A stretch of DNA of 34,232 bases from Muribaculaceae bacterium. GTDB taxonomy: Bacteria; Bacteroidota; Bacteroidia; Bacteroidales; Muribaculaceae. The position numbers and the translations under genes were made by a program. Of the stretch, positions 17,232-25,946 are shown piece by piece (the stretch's first letter is position 1; each line of letters starts with the position of its first letter). Where the stretch lies: positions 1 to 34,232 of the forward strand of contig JAFOYQ010000072.1 in assembly GCA_017424575.1 (NCBI GenBank), written 5' to 3'. The notes beneath the pieces are model-generated. The model was not told where the DNA came from. It did no database searches and worked only from the letters and a program-made list of their open reading frames with translations.

Positions 17232-17720
17232 TTATCGTATATAGTTTGTTAGTAATTTTTCTAATATCGTGGCGAAGATGCTCATTGCTACTATCATAGG
17301 CAACCCCATTGAAGCCAATCGTTTCACAAATTCGCGCGAAGGAAATTGAACGACTCGCCCTTCAGGAGTGCGACAATATGCCACAAGCCCCATTGATGCA
17401 CCAATAGCAGCACCGAGTATAATGCCAGCATGCGACATCAACATTCCCACGACAGCACCAGCCAATGCCCCTATAGCGACATATCCTTGGCCACTTACAA
17501 TGCGTCTATTTGCTGACTGTGCCATATTTATAAGTAGCACCATCAATGTGGCCATGCCCCAAAACATGAGGCTATTGCTACTCACTACCACAATGTCTCC
17601 AGCATCTAATATCCACATTGCCGCATAACAAAATAACACCGATGGAATCACGGGACGAAACGCCAATACTAACGCTCCAGCCATCAGTAATAATCCTATT
17701 ATGAGACAAAAAGTTGACAT
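17232..17720 (-). CDS. Membrane protein with glycine-zipper segment, DUF456-like
   Basis: From the preferred start at 17720 (MSTFCLIIGLLLMAGALVLAF) this is a 162-residue protein with about five hydrophobic segments. The middle segment (AIGALAGAVVGMLMSHAGIILGAAIGASMG) has the repeated small-residue pattern of DUF456-type proteins. A start 24 codons upstream would add a polar, non-signal-like stretch. It would also read through a -7-like box (TATATTTG on the minus strand, 17747 to 17740), so I reject it. It is followed by the DUF4919-like gene. No function can be assigned. Confidence 0.75.
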   Translation of the reverse strand: MSTFCLIIGLLLMAGALVLAFRPVIPSVLFCYAAMWILDAGDIVVVSSNSLMFWGMATLMVLLINMAQSANRRIVSGQGYVAIGALAGAVVGMLMSHAGIILGAAIGASMGLVAYCRTPEGRVVQFPSREFVKRLASMGLPMIVAMSIFATILEKLLTNYIR

Positions 17721-17739
17721 AGTTATCCAATCTATTTTA

Positions 17740-17747
17740 CAAATATA
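17740..17747 (-). promoter_or_regulatory. -7 promoter element upstream of the glycine-zipper membrane protein gene
   Basis: On the minus strand TATATTTG, 19 nt before the ATG at 17720. No -33 TTTG is visible. Confidence 0.3.
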
Positions 17748-17894
17748 ATGATTTATTTTGTAAAAAGTTGGGAATAGGTTGTTTTTTGACACGAATTAGC
17801 ATTTCCTCAACAAATTGATGAAGAATATACATAATTTAAGGTAATAATACTGATATCCGATAATATCTAATACCGACAACCTCGTCCCTTTAAT

Positions 17895-18641
17895 TTATAG
17901 TATTGCCATTACCTCTTTGAATGCGAAGGAGCGAGAATTTCCTTGGTCATCGCAGAGTGTGAGGATGCCGTCGGGGGCTACATTTGTAATGCGGGCATTA
18001 AATCGCTCTCCTTGAGGTGTTGAGTATGGATAAAAGCCATCATTACGCCACAACATTGAGCAGTATTCCTTATGGAGCGATTCAAAGTCTTGGGTTGTGT
18101 CGTAGTGGTCAAATGTAGCAACCATTTCTTTGGTCACCTCCTCAAGCAAATCGTCAAGAGACAACTCCCTATCAATGTAATTTATTATTGAAATAGGATT
18201 TGGCGCATCAGAAAGGAATTCGCGTTGATTTACATTCAACCCCACACCCACTATTGATTGTGAAATATTTATGCCACACAAAGTGTTTTCAATGAGAATG
18301 CCACATATTTTCAGGTCATCAACATATATATCGTTAGGCCATTTTATCGATACTCGATGATTGGAGATATATCTTTTAAGTGTCTTTACAATTGCCACGC
18401 TCACAGCCTCTGAGATATAAAATTGTTGGCGTGCAATAATGTTTTGAGGTCGCAAAAGCACCGAAAACGAGAGGTTTTTATTAGGTTCAGATTCCCATGA
18501 ATTACCACGTTGTCCACGACCAGCCGTTTGACAATAGGTTGATACTACTGTAGCATGGGGTAAATCAACAGCTCTACCAGCGAGATATGTGTTGGTAGAG
18601 CCTACTGATTCGAGATGTATTATATTCGTTGCTTTTGACAT
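17895..18641 (-). CDS. birA: Biotin--[acetyl-CoA-carboxylase] ligase
   Basis: A 248-residue monofunctional biotin protein ligase that activates biotin with ATP and attaches it to the biotin carboxyl carrier protein. Motifs: ESVGSTNTYL (11-20), TAGRGQRGNSWES (39-51), the biotinyl-AMP-binding loop, SFSVLLRP, and KWPNDIYVDDLKICGILIE with the catalytic lysine. There is no N-terminal helix-turn-helix, so unlike E. coli BirA it should not repress biotin genes. It starts 5 nt after tsaE, in the same operon. A 174-nt break then separates it from the next gene on this strand. Confidence 0.95.
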   Translation of the reverse strand: MSKATNIIHLESVGSTNTYLAGRAVDLPHATVVSTYCQTAGRGQRGNSWESEPNKNLSFSVLLRPQNIIARQQFYISEAVSVAIVKTLKRYISNHRVSIKWPNDIYVDDLKICGILIENTLCGINISQSIVGVGLNVNQREFLSDAPNPISIINYIDRELSLDDLLEEVTKEMVATFDHYDTTQDFESLHKEYCSMLWRNDGFYPYSTPQGERFNARITNVAPDGILTLCDDQGNSRSFAFKEVMAIL

Positions 18642-18646
18642 CGTGA

Positions 18647-19069
18647 TTATTCAATAGTAATGGTGCGAGTGTCGTCATCATTAACGATGATATTCACTCT
18701 CACTGTATCGTTGGGAAGAATATCCTCAATGCGTTCAGGCCATTCAAGGAAACACAATGCTCCCGAATCAAAGTAATCCTCTACTCCTATATCAAATGCC
18801 TCTTCGAGCGACTCAAGACGATAGAGGTCGAAGTGATAAATCAACTCAGCAGTGGTGTCGCTACGATATTCGTTGATAATAGAGAATGAAGGGGAATTGG
18901 TAGTATCATCTTCCACTCCAAGTGCTTTACAAAGCGCATTGATGAATGTTGTTTTACCAGCACCCATTTCGCCATTGAATGCATACACTGTTTCATCGCC
19001 CATTTGCGCAATAAATTCTTTTGCTGCTTCAGCGATATTATCAAGAGATGTTATTTGAATAGTTTTCAT
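18647..19069 (-). CDS. tsaE: TsaE, ATPase for tRNA t6A37 modification
   Basis: A 140-residue P-loop protein, normal TsaE length. Together with TsaB/TsaD it supports transfer of threonylcarbamoyl to A37 of ANN-decoding tRNAs. Walker A is GEMGAGKTT (33-41). [12 protein letters not shown], the HFDLYRLES segment and LEWPERI are the family hallmarks. It lies 10 nt after porX and 5 nt before birA. Such clustering with unrelated genes is common for tsaE. Confidence 0.96.
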   Translation of the reverse strand: MKTIQITSLDNIAEAAKEFIAQMGDETVYAFNGEMGAGKTTFINALCKALGVEDDTTNSPSFSIINEYRSDTTAELIYHFDLYRLESLEEAFDIGVEDYFDSGALCFLEWPERIEDILPNDTVRVNIIVNDDDTRTITIE

Positions 19070-19079
19070 ATATAGTTTT

Positions 19080-20621
19080 TTATTTTGCTGATAATGTAAT
19101 TAATGGAATAATCATCTCCTCAAGTGAGATACCACCATGTTGGAATGTGTCGGTATAATACTGCACATAGTAATTATAGTTATTGGGATATGCAAAGAAA
19201 TCTCGATTTCCAGCAAATACATACGCTGTTGACACATTAGGAGAAGGCAATCCATAAGCCTCTGGACGTTTTATTTCATACACTTGCTTGGGATTATAAC
19301 TAAGATTTTTACCAAGTTTATAACGCAAATTAGTGTTGGTATTTCTATCGCCTACAACTTTTATAGGGTTATCCACACGAATTGTCCCGTGGTCGGTAGT
19401 AAGTACAATCTTATACCCTTTTTCGGCAATTTTACGCATCAATTCGAGTGCCGATGAGTGTCGAAACCACGACTCGGTCAAGGAACGATATGCAGCATTA
19501 GAGGCAGCAAGTTCGCGTATCATCTTCGATTCGGTACGCGCATGTGAAAGCATATCTATAAAGTTGAGCACAATGATATTGAGGTCATTGTTCTCAAGAT
19601 TTGAAAACTCGCGAATGAGACGTTCGCCTGCCGCTGAGTCATTAATCTTATTATATGAGAACTTACACTGACGACGATAGCGATTAAACATCGTTTCAAT
19701 CAATGGTGATTCATTGATGTTTTTACCCTCCTCTTCATCTTCGTCAACCCACAAATCGGGGAACATTTTCTCAATCTGCACTGGCATCAAACCCGAGAAG
19801 ATTGCGTTGCGTGCATATTGTGTTGCTGTAGGGAGTATTGAACAATATACATCTTCGTCAAATGTAAAATAATCACTCAACAATGGCTTCACTGTGCGCC
19901 ATTGGTCAAGACGGAAATTGTCGATAAGAATAAAGAACACCTTTTCCCCTTTATCGAGCAATGGGAATACTTTGTTCTTAAACACCTCGGGACTCATCAT
20001 AGGACGCGAATCGCCGGCCATCCATTTCTCGTAGTTTTTCTTAACAAACTTGTAGAAGGTTGAATTGGCTTCAATCTTTTGCATATTAAGTAGTTCATCC
20101 ATATTGGTATCGGCCGATGCCAATTCCAATTCCCAGAACACCAATTTGCTATAAAGTTCATACCAATCCTCCATTGATGAAGCATTGGAAATGAGGGTTG
20201 TGATATTGTTAAATTCTTGGCGATAATCAGATGTTGCTTGCACCGACACAAGTTGTTCGCTGTGTAGGTTTTTCTTTATTGAAAGCAATATTTGATTAGG
20301 ATTAACTGGTTTAATAAGATAGTCGGCAATTTTATTACCCACAGCTTGGTCCATAATATTCTCCTCCTCACTCTTTGTAATCATAATTACAGGAATGTGA
20401 GGTGAAATTTGTTTAATCCTCGACAATGTTTCAAGACCAGTCAACCCGGGCATATTCTCGTCGAGAATAATCAAATCAAAGTGCTGTGACTCAACCAATT
20501 CAAGGGCATCACGACCGTTGTTGACCGTAATAAGATTATACCCTTTATTTTTAAGAAACATAATATGGGGCTTGAGAAGATCTATCTCATCGTCGGCCCA
20601 AAGTATAGTGTGAGTACTCAT
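19080..20621 (-). CDS. porX: PorX-type response regulator with PglZ domain (type IX secretion regulator)
   Basis: A 513-residue two-domain protein. The receiver domain (1-120) has the acidic pair Asp10/Asp11, phosphoacceptor Asp54 ([10 protein letters not shown]), Thr82 and Lys104 (YLIKP), so it is fully equipped. After a helical linker, the C-terminal PglZ/alkaline-phosphatase-like domain (about 210-513) shows [42 protein letters not shown] and [15 protein letters not shown], with the Asp and His residues expected as metal ligands. In Porphyromonas PorX works with the kinase PorY and sigma factor SigP to control type IX secretion, and has phosphodiesterase activity on oligonucleotides. No PorY is in the window. 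It lies 24 nt after the PorW/SprE-like gene. Confidence 0.93.
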   Translation of the reverse strand: MSTHTILWADDEIDLLKPHIMFLKNKGYNLITVNNGRDALELVESQHFDLIILDENMPGLTGLETLSRIKQISPHIPVIMITKSEEENIMDQAVGNKIADYLIKPVNPNQILLSIKKNLHSEQLVSVQATSDYRQEFNNITTLISNASSMEDWYELYSKLVFWELELASADTNMDELLNMQKIEANSTFYKFVKKNYEKWMAGDSRPMMSPEVFKNKVFPLLDKGEKVFFILIDNFRLDQWRTVKPLLSDYFTFDEDVYCSILPTATQYARNAIFSGLMPVQIEKMFPDLWVDEDEEEGKNINESPLIETMFNRYRRQCKFSYNKINDSAAGERLIREFSNLENNDLNIIVLNFIDMLSHARTESKMIRELAASNAAYRSLTESWFRHSSALELMRKIAEKGYKIVLTTDHGTIRVDNPIKVVGDRNTNTNLRYKLGKNLSYNPKQVYEIKRPEAYGLPSPNVSTAYVFAGNRDFFAYPNNYNYYVQYYTDTFQHGGISLEEMIIPLITLSAK

Positions 20622-20645
20622 TGCTTAAATTGTTGAGGTTAATAA

Positions 20646-23600
20646 TTACGGCATATCAAATAGAGGATCATCGCCTTCCGACCCAGTAGGATATGCCACT
20701 GGTTGAGATTTTTGTGGATTATCTTGTTTTTGACTCGCTGGAGTCTTTTCTTTATTTTCAGTTTTTTCTGTTTTCTCTACTTTTTCAGTTTTCCCTTTTT
20801 GGGGCTCAACTATAGGAGATTTTTGAGGCGCATCTTGTTTCGCCACCTTTGGTTCTTCAACCTTTTGAGTTTGCTCTTGTGGCACCTCCTGTTTTACTGG
20901 TGCAATCTCTTTTTCCAATTCAATAGGGATTGAATCCACAATTATAGGCTCTGCTGAGACAGAATCTGCTTTGGTTGACTCTTCAGGAATCGACTCTTCT
21001 ATTACAGGTTCAGGAGTGGGGATACCTTCACTTTCGCCAAATTCTTCGGGAGGCAACACAGCCTCTTCGGTTGCTATATAATCCTCCTCTCCTATAAACT
21101 CAAAGTATTCTTCAAACGAGCGACCTTCATTGATTAATATCTCAAAGTTTTTGACACTAATCTCTACTTGTCGCACTCCCACTGGGATACTAATATCGGT
21201 GCTTTCGTTCAATTTTTGGCGATATTGCTTCAACTCTTCAACATTGTTACAACCTTTAATGAGTATCAATCCAAGGTTGCCAAAGTGCATCAATTCCAAG
21301 TCAAAATCTCTCACCGTATATGCCGAGAAGTTGTGCATTGCCACATCATACAATAATTGATTTGCCGAAATCTTATCATTAGGGAATAGCAATACAAGCA
21401 ATTGTGGAGCGTTCTCATCGAGCGTAAACTCAGCTGGTTTATCGGCATTAGCGCCTGCAACCGAATCTTTACTCAATCGCGTTTCCCACACCATACCACG
21501 CAAGTTGGTTGAACCACTTTCCACTTTGCGACCTTGTGCCATCTGCTTGAGATATGATGATGCCAATGGCGTAATATCAGTGTCGGGATACTTTTCAAGC
21601 AACTCTTTGAGTGTAGCATTAAATTGTTCAGAATCCCCCTCGGTCAAGAACGACAACCCATGCAAGAACATAAATTTAGGCATGATGCGACTCAATGGGA
21701 ATTTTTCTGACATATATTTATATGCATCGTGCACCTCATCATTGCGATTATCAAGATATGCTTCATAGGCCGACGCATAAAGTGTTTCTTGATGCGTGTT
21801 CATCATCTTGAGATTATCAAAATAGTTAGGATCGCGCATTGCGATACCATATCCACTTTCGGGGAAATGCTCAAGAATAAGATCGCGATACTTATTGGCT
21901 TGCGCCACATCATTTTCACGCACACTCATTATATACATATTATAATATACATCGAGGCGATAAATATTGTCGGGGTAATTCGATAACAATCTATTAAATT
22001 CCGATCGTGATGCTCCAAAGTCTTCCATCTTATCCTTCAAGATAAGTCCCATGTTATACAATCCCTCTTGAATGATTTCATGAGCAGTATTTCGCTCCTC
22101 ATCAGTCTTAGGAATTTGTTTTAGATAATATTCGGGATAATGAGGGTCTTCGGCTCTCTTCAATTTTTCTTCATCTTCCTTGGTGAGTTCCTTTTCTCCA
22201 CCCTCAGGAGCATCAGCATTTGCCTCCCCACCATCTTCTTCAGAGGCATTTGCTTCAAATTCTGAAGCATCAAATGAGGCTTTATTTCTACGACGCCAGT
22301 CATCTTCAAGTTTACGGCTTCCCCATATCTTTTGGAACTCAGTTTTGCCAGCATTCTTTGTTGCAGAATTATAGAAATACCACGAATCGTCGGTGTTGAG
22401 AGTAAATGTTTTAGGAGCAGAATTGTTTTGTAGGTTAGAACCTTGTGCTCGTTGCTGAGCGAGATACTCTTCGCGTTGAGCATTCTCAGCCTCCTCTTTC
22501 TCTTTCTTTTTGAGGTCTTCTATAATTTTGTCGATTACCTTCTCTAATTCTTCGGGCGATAATTTTGATAGACGCAAGAGCGAATCTTGCAATGTAACAT
22601 TTTGAGAATATACAGCAAGTTCGTCAAGCACGTCTGAACGACGTTTTATCTGCTTATAATTAGGATATGTTTCGGGCAATTGAGGCACAGCCTCTGAATA
22701 GCAAGGTTGCGCTTTATCATAATTATGTCGTATGTAATACAGATTTCCAAGCGTAACTTGGTTTATAGCCTTATCTATACCATTTCGAGTACTTTTCTCA
22801 TTAGCAAGCACATAGTTTTCAATAGCATTAATGGTATCTTTTCGCGATAGATATAGATTGCCTATTGCATAGTATATTTGGTCAAGATAATCCTTATTGC
22901 GGTCGTAAATTGTCATTCGCTTGAGCGACTTCACCTCAGGTTCAATCTTACTGCCTGAGTAAACTTCACTCTGTTTAATGCGTGCATTAAATTTTGTGCG
23001 ATAGGTTGCGCTCGATGCCCCATTTACTTTCTTAAACATAGCATACGCCTCCTCATTCTTCCCTATTCGTGAATAAAGTTGTCCTAACAAGAATCGTTGG
23101 CGTATCTTTTGCGCGCCATCGGCATAATCTATTGATTTTTGCAAGTGAGGTATTGCTTTTTCGTATTCATTGAGCTTTATATAATAACTTGCATACACAT
23201 TGTGATACAATTCACGTTGCACACTATTCGTTAGGTCGGTTTCTTTTATTCTTACGATAATATTTTCGGTTTCAAATAGCCACTCAAGAGCACAATAACT
23301 GCGTGCTTGCCATAACTTTGCTTCAAGAACCGTTTCGGGCAACCACCAAAAATGCTTTGACGTATAGAAAAATGTTGATGCTGCTCCAAGAAAATCTCCA
23401 TTAAAGAACTGACTGCGCCCCATCATCATCCAAGCATTATGAAGGAAAGGATTATATTCCTCACGCTTCATCCAATCTTTATATTTTTGGTCTTTTTTGC
23501 CCGATTTCTTTTTGGGACGTTTGGTTATTGAACGGAGTTGTATTGCCTTTTGCGCTTTTTCTATTGAACGGTCAAAATTTCCACTTGGTTGAGGTGCTTT

Positions 23601-23852
23601 TGAATTATTTTTAGCCTCAATAGGGTGAAGATAAAGTATTTGGCTATAATCATCTTCATATTTCAACTCCATATCTTTGATTGTTTCATCAAAGTGAGTT
23701 TTACCGTTGAAATAGATATTATATTTTGTTATAAATGCCTGATAACGACGTGATGATGCAGTGTTCTTCTTTGCCGAACACGACGACATTGCCACAACAG
23801 CAACTATTGTAGCAACAAGAAGTAATGTATGTCGTATTAGGCGATATTTCAT
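20646..23852 (-). CDS. TPR lipoprotein, PorW/SprE-like type IX secretion component
   Basis: A 1068-residue lipoprotein: signal peptide with lipobox MSSC (Cys25), then YQAFITKYNIYFNG, the opening I associate with PorW/SprE. Many TPR-like units follow (AWMMMGRSQFFNGDFLGAA, AIPHLQKSIDYA, KIRQRFLLGQLYSRIGKNEEAYAMF, AIGNLYLSRKDTINAIENYVLA). A charged insert (about 440-580) separates a second helical set. A compact domain (about 820-915, APQLLVLLFPNDKISANQLL) precedes a low-complexity Pro/Glu/Lys/Gln tail (about 940-1068). PorW/SprE links the trans-envelope type IX core in characterised Bacteroidota. Homologues are shorter, and the tail accounts for part of the excess. Adjacency to porX supports the call, but the family assignment is from memory. 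A -7-like box (TAGATTTG, minus, 23874 to 23867) may give a separate promoter. Confidence 0.75.
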   Translation of the reverse strand: MKYRLIRHTLLLVATIVAVVAMSSCSAKKNTASSRRYQAFITKYNIYFNGKTHFDETIKDMELKYEDDYSQILYLHPIEAKNNSKAPQPSGNFDRSIEKAQKAIQLRSITKRPKKKSGKKDQKYKDWMKREEYNPFLHNAWMMMGRSQFFNGDFLGAASTFFYTSKHFWWLPETVLEAKLWQARSYCALEWLFETENIIVRIKETDLTNSVQRELYHNVYASYYIKLNEYEKAIPHLQKSIDYADGAQKIRQRFLLGQLYSRIGKNEEAYAMFKKVNGASSATYRTKFNARIKQSEVYSGSKIEPEVKSLKRMTIYDRNKDYLDQIYYAIGNLYLSRKDTINAIENYVLANEKSTRNGIDKAINQVTLGNLYYIRHNYDKAQPCYSEAVPQLPETYPNYKQIKRRSDVLDELAVYSQNVTLQDSLLRLSKLSPEELEKVIDKIIEDLKKKEKEEAENAQREEYLAQQRAQGSNLQNNSAPKTFTLNTDDSWYFYNSATKNAGKTEFQKIWGSRKLEDDWRRRNKASFDASEFEANASEEDGGEANADAPEGGEKELTKEDEEKLKRAEDPHYPEYYLKQIPKTDEERNTAHEIIQEGLYNMGLILKDKMEDFGASRSEFNRLLSNYPDNIYRLDVYYNMYIMSVRENDVAQANKYRDLILEHFPESGYGIAMRDPNYFDNLKMMNTHQETLYASAYEAYLDNRNDEVHDAYKYMSEKFPLSRIMPKFMFLHGLSFLTEGDSEQFNATLKELLEKYPDTDITPLASSYLKQMAQGRKVESGSTNLRGMVWETRLSKDSVAGANADKPAEFTLDENAPQLLVLLFPNDKISANQLLYDVAMHNFSAYTVRDFDLELMHFGNLGLILIKGCNNVEELKQYRQKLNESTDISIPVGVRQVEISVKNFEILINEGRSFEEYFEFIGEEDYIATEEAVLPPEEFGESEGIPTPEPVIEESIPEESTKADSVSAEPIIVDSIPIELEKEIAPVKQEVPQEQTQKVEEPKVAKQDAPQKSPIVEPQKGKTEKVEKTEKTENKEKTPASQKQDNPQKSQPVAYPTGSEGDDPLFDMP

Positions 23853-23888
23853 CTATAATTTAACGGCAAATCTATGTCGTTTATTGCA

Positions 23889-25910
23889 TTAGAGTTTTAG
23901 TGTAGTTTGCTGAGTCTTGGGACTATCGGGATACACCACTCGAGAATGATAAATTGTGCTCACTCGATTCACAAACGCCTCTTTTATCACTTTAATATCG
24001 TGGAATGAAATAGGCGAATCATTATGCAATCCATCTTCGATTTGACTATTGATAATGCGATTTACCAATGACGTGATTGATTGCACTGAGTGGTCGGTAA
24101 GAGAACGCGACGCAGCCTCAACAGCATCGGCCATCATCAATACCGATGTTTCTTTGCTTGTGGGGTTAGGTCCAGGATAAGCAAATTGAGCCTCATCAAC
24201 CACCTCATTAGGGTGATTTTGGCAATAAGTGATATAGAAATATTTTGCTTTACCACAACCATGATGTTGAGTGATAAAATCGTTTATCACACTTGGCAAT
24301 TTAGCCTTAGATGCTCGTTTCAACCCGTCATGCACATGGTTAATCACAATTTCAGCACTTTGTATTGGGTTTAGAGCATCGTGAGGATTCACTCCTCGTT
24401 GATTTTCAGTAAAGAAAGCAGGGTTATCAAGTTTACCGATATCGTGATACAAAGCGCCTGTTCTCACCAATTGCACATTGCCTCCAATGCGTCCCACGGC
24501 ATCAGCAGCAAGGTTACTCACTGCCATTGAGTGTTGGAATGTTCCTGGACATTGCTCTGATAGCTCACGCAATAATGGGTTATTGATATCTGATAGTTCC
24601 ACAAGAGTTACCACCGACACAAAACCAAACATTTTTTCTACCACAAATATCAAGATATAAGCAAAAGATGTGAGCACTGCATTAATAGCGAAGTAGCCCA
24701 ACACTCTTACTGCATTCATAGTCATTGTGCCATTTATCAATATCTCTACAGCTGTGTAAGATAATGCATAAGCCAAGAATACAAAGAATGCTGTGCGCAA
24801 CAATTGTGAACGGCGTGAAAGTTCTTTCAACGAGTAGATTGCTACTGCGCCAGCGCAAAATTCAACCACTACAAATTCCAATGGATATGGCGCAAATGAT
24901 GCACATATCAATATCTCTACAAGGTGGCAGAACAATGCTGTGCGAGCATCGAAGAACACAAGTATCACAATAGGAATTATCACAAATGGCACCAAATAAT
25001 TACCATTGCCAAATAATGTGGTTGCAAATACAGCTCCTACTGCAAACAATCCTATCATCAACAATATGAACAATAGATTTCCTTTACGGTACACCATATC
25101 ATTGCAGAAATTTTGCAGATAGAGATACAACACCACAATCAATATTGTCACATACAAAATTTGCCCAAGAAGTTTAATCCATTGAGTGCGATCAGATTCG
25201 GGTGATTGCAACTCAATCATCTCTTGATAAGTGTTAAGTATGCGATAAAGTTTGTGAGTAACAATTTCACCACGGTCAATAATGCGTTCATTTTGCATTA
25301 TCATACCTATCGGAGCAGTAGCCCTCACTAATTCATCGTTGTATGTTGATTGAGTGCGTGCTTCATTAACAATCACATTGGGTTGCAATAATTGAGCAAG
25401 GTTGATTGATTTCATAAAATTGCGCGACATTGTGTCTTGCGCCAATGAGTCAATCATAAGATATAGCACACGAGGCGACACAAAACTTTCGGTAGTTTCG
25501 CGTTTAAGATATTTCCCGTCGAGCACTCTCACCACAGGCAAAGAGTCTTTCTCGATATCGGCATACATATCGGCTGTTACCACCCCTTTGCCATATTGGT
25601 CACGAATGGTTGACGCAATTTTATTATACACAAAGTTATTTTTAGCCACTTTTGCTAAAATGCTATCGCCCAACTTTTCATTACGATCGCAGATAGGGGT
25701 AAATACCTTATTGAGCGAGTCAATCACCTCGGCTGTATCGGGATAGATATATATTTCAAACGGGGCACGAAGCATACCATGATTCCATGGACGGTTCTCC
25801 TCATAACTCAAAGACTGCTCCTTATCACGAGGCAAGAAATACACTATTAGGGCTATCGTTGCCACTAAAAATATAATGTGGGTAGTAATTTTTTTAGAAT
25901 CAAATTTCAT
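23889..25910 (-). CDS. 7TM-HD phosphodiesterase (PgpH-like, probably c-di-AMP-specific)
   Basis: A 673-residue inner-membrane protein. An N-terminal helix is followed by an extracytoplasmic 7TMR-HDED domain (about 45-240), seven hydrophobic helices (about 245-430) and a cytoplasmic HD domain. Its metal residues include His460 (TFQHSMAVSNL), the HD pair His489-Asp490 in LYHDIGKLDNP, His525 or 527 in NHVHDGL, HH in ITQHHG and Asp in MMADAVEAASRS. This architecture is that of PgpH, which hydrolyses c-di-AMP in Listeria. The same domain order is standard in Bacteroidota. It lies 36 nt after rel and 36 nt before the PorW/SprE-like gene. Confidence 0.92.
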   Translation of the reverse strand: MKFDSKKITTHIIFLVATIALIVYFLPRDKEQSLSYEENRPWNHGMLRAPFEIYIYPDTAEVIDSLNKVFTPICDRNEKLGDSILAKVAKNNFVYNKIASTIRDQYGKGVVTADMYADIEKDSLPVVRVLDGKYLKRETTESFVSPRVLYLMIDSLAQDTMSRNFMKSINLAQLLQPNVIVNEARTQSTYNDELVRATAPIGMIMQNERIIDRGEIVTHKLYRILNTYQEMIELQSPESDRTQWIKLLGQILYVTILIVVLYLYLQNFCNDMVYRKGNLLFILLMIGLFAVGAVFATTLFGNGNYLVPFVIIPIVILVFFDARTALFCHLVEILICASFAPYPLEFVVVEFCAGAVAIYSLKELSRRSQLLRTAFFVFLAYALSYTAVEILINGTMTMNAVRVLGYFAINAVLTSFAYILIFVVEKMFGFVSVVTLVELSDINNPLLRELSEQCPGTFQHSMAVSNLAADAVGRIGGNVQLVRTGALYHDIGKLDNPAFFTENQRGVNPHDALNPIQSAEIVINHVHDGLKRASKAKLPSVINDFITQHHGCGKAKYFYITYCQNHPNEVVDEAQFAYPGPNPTSKETSVLMMADAVEAASRSLTDHSVQSITSLVNRIINSQIEDGLHNDSPISFHDIKVIKEAFVNRVSTIYHSRVVYPDSPKTQQTTLKL

Positions 25911-25946
25911 CGTCTAAATATATTTTGTTTCTATCAATTTTCTTTG

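Noticed and set aside
17721..17792. 24-residue N-terminal extension of the glycine-zipper membrane protein
   Set aside because: It adds a polar non-signal sequence and crosses a -7-like promoter box.
20646..21000. Repetitive Lys/Glu/Pro coding at the end of the TPR lipoprotein gene
   Set aside because: Considered as a DNA repeat array, but unit lengths are irregular; it is protein low complexity.
23867..23874. TAGATTTG on the minus strand between the 7TM-HD and PorW/SprE-like genes
   Set aside because: It matches the -7 consensus but has no -33 box and sits in a 36-nt operon gap; not strong enough for a separate promoter entry.
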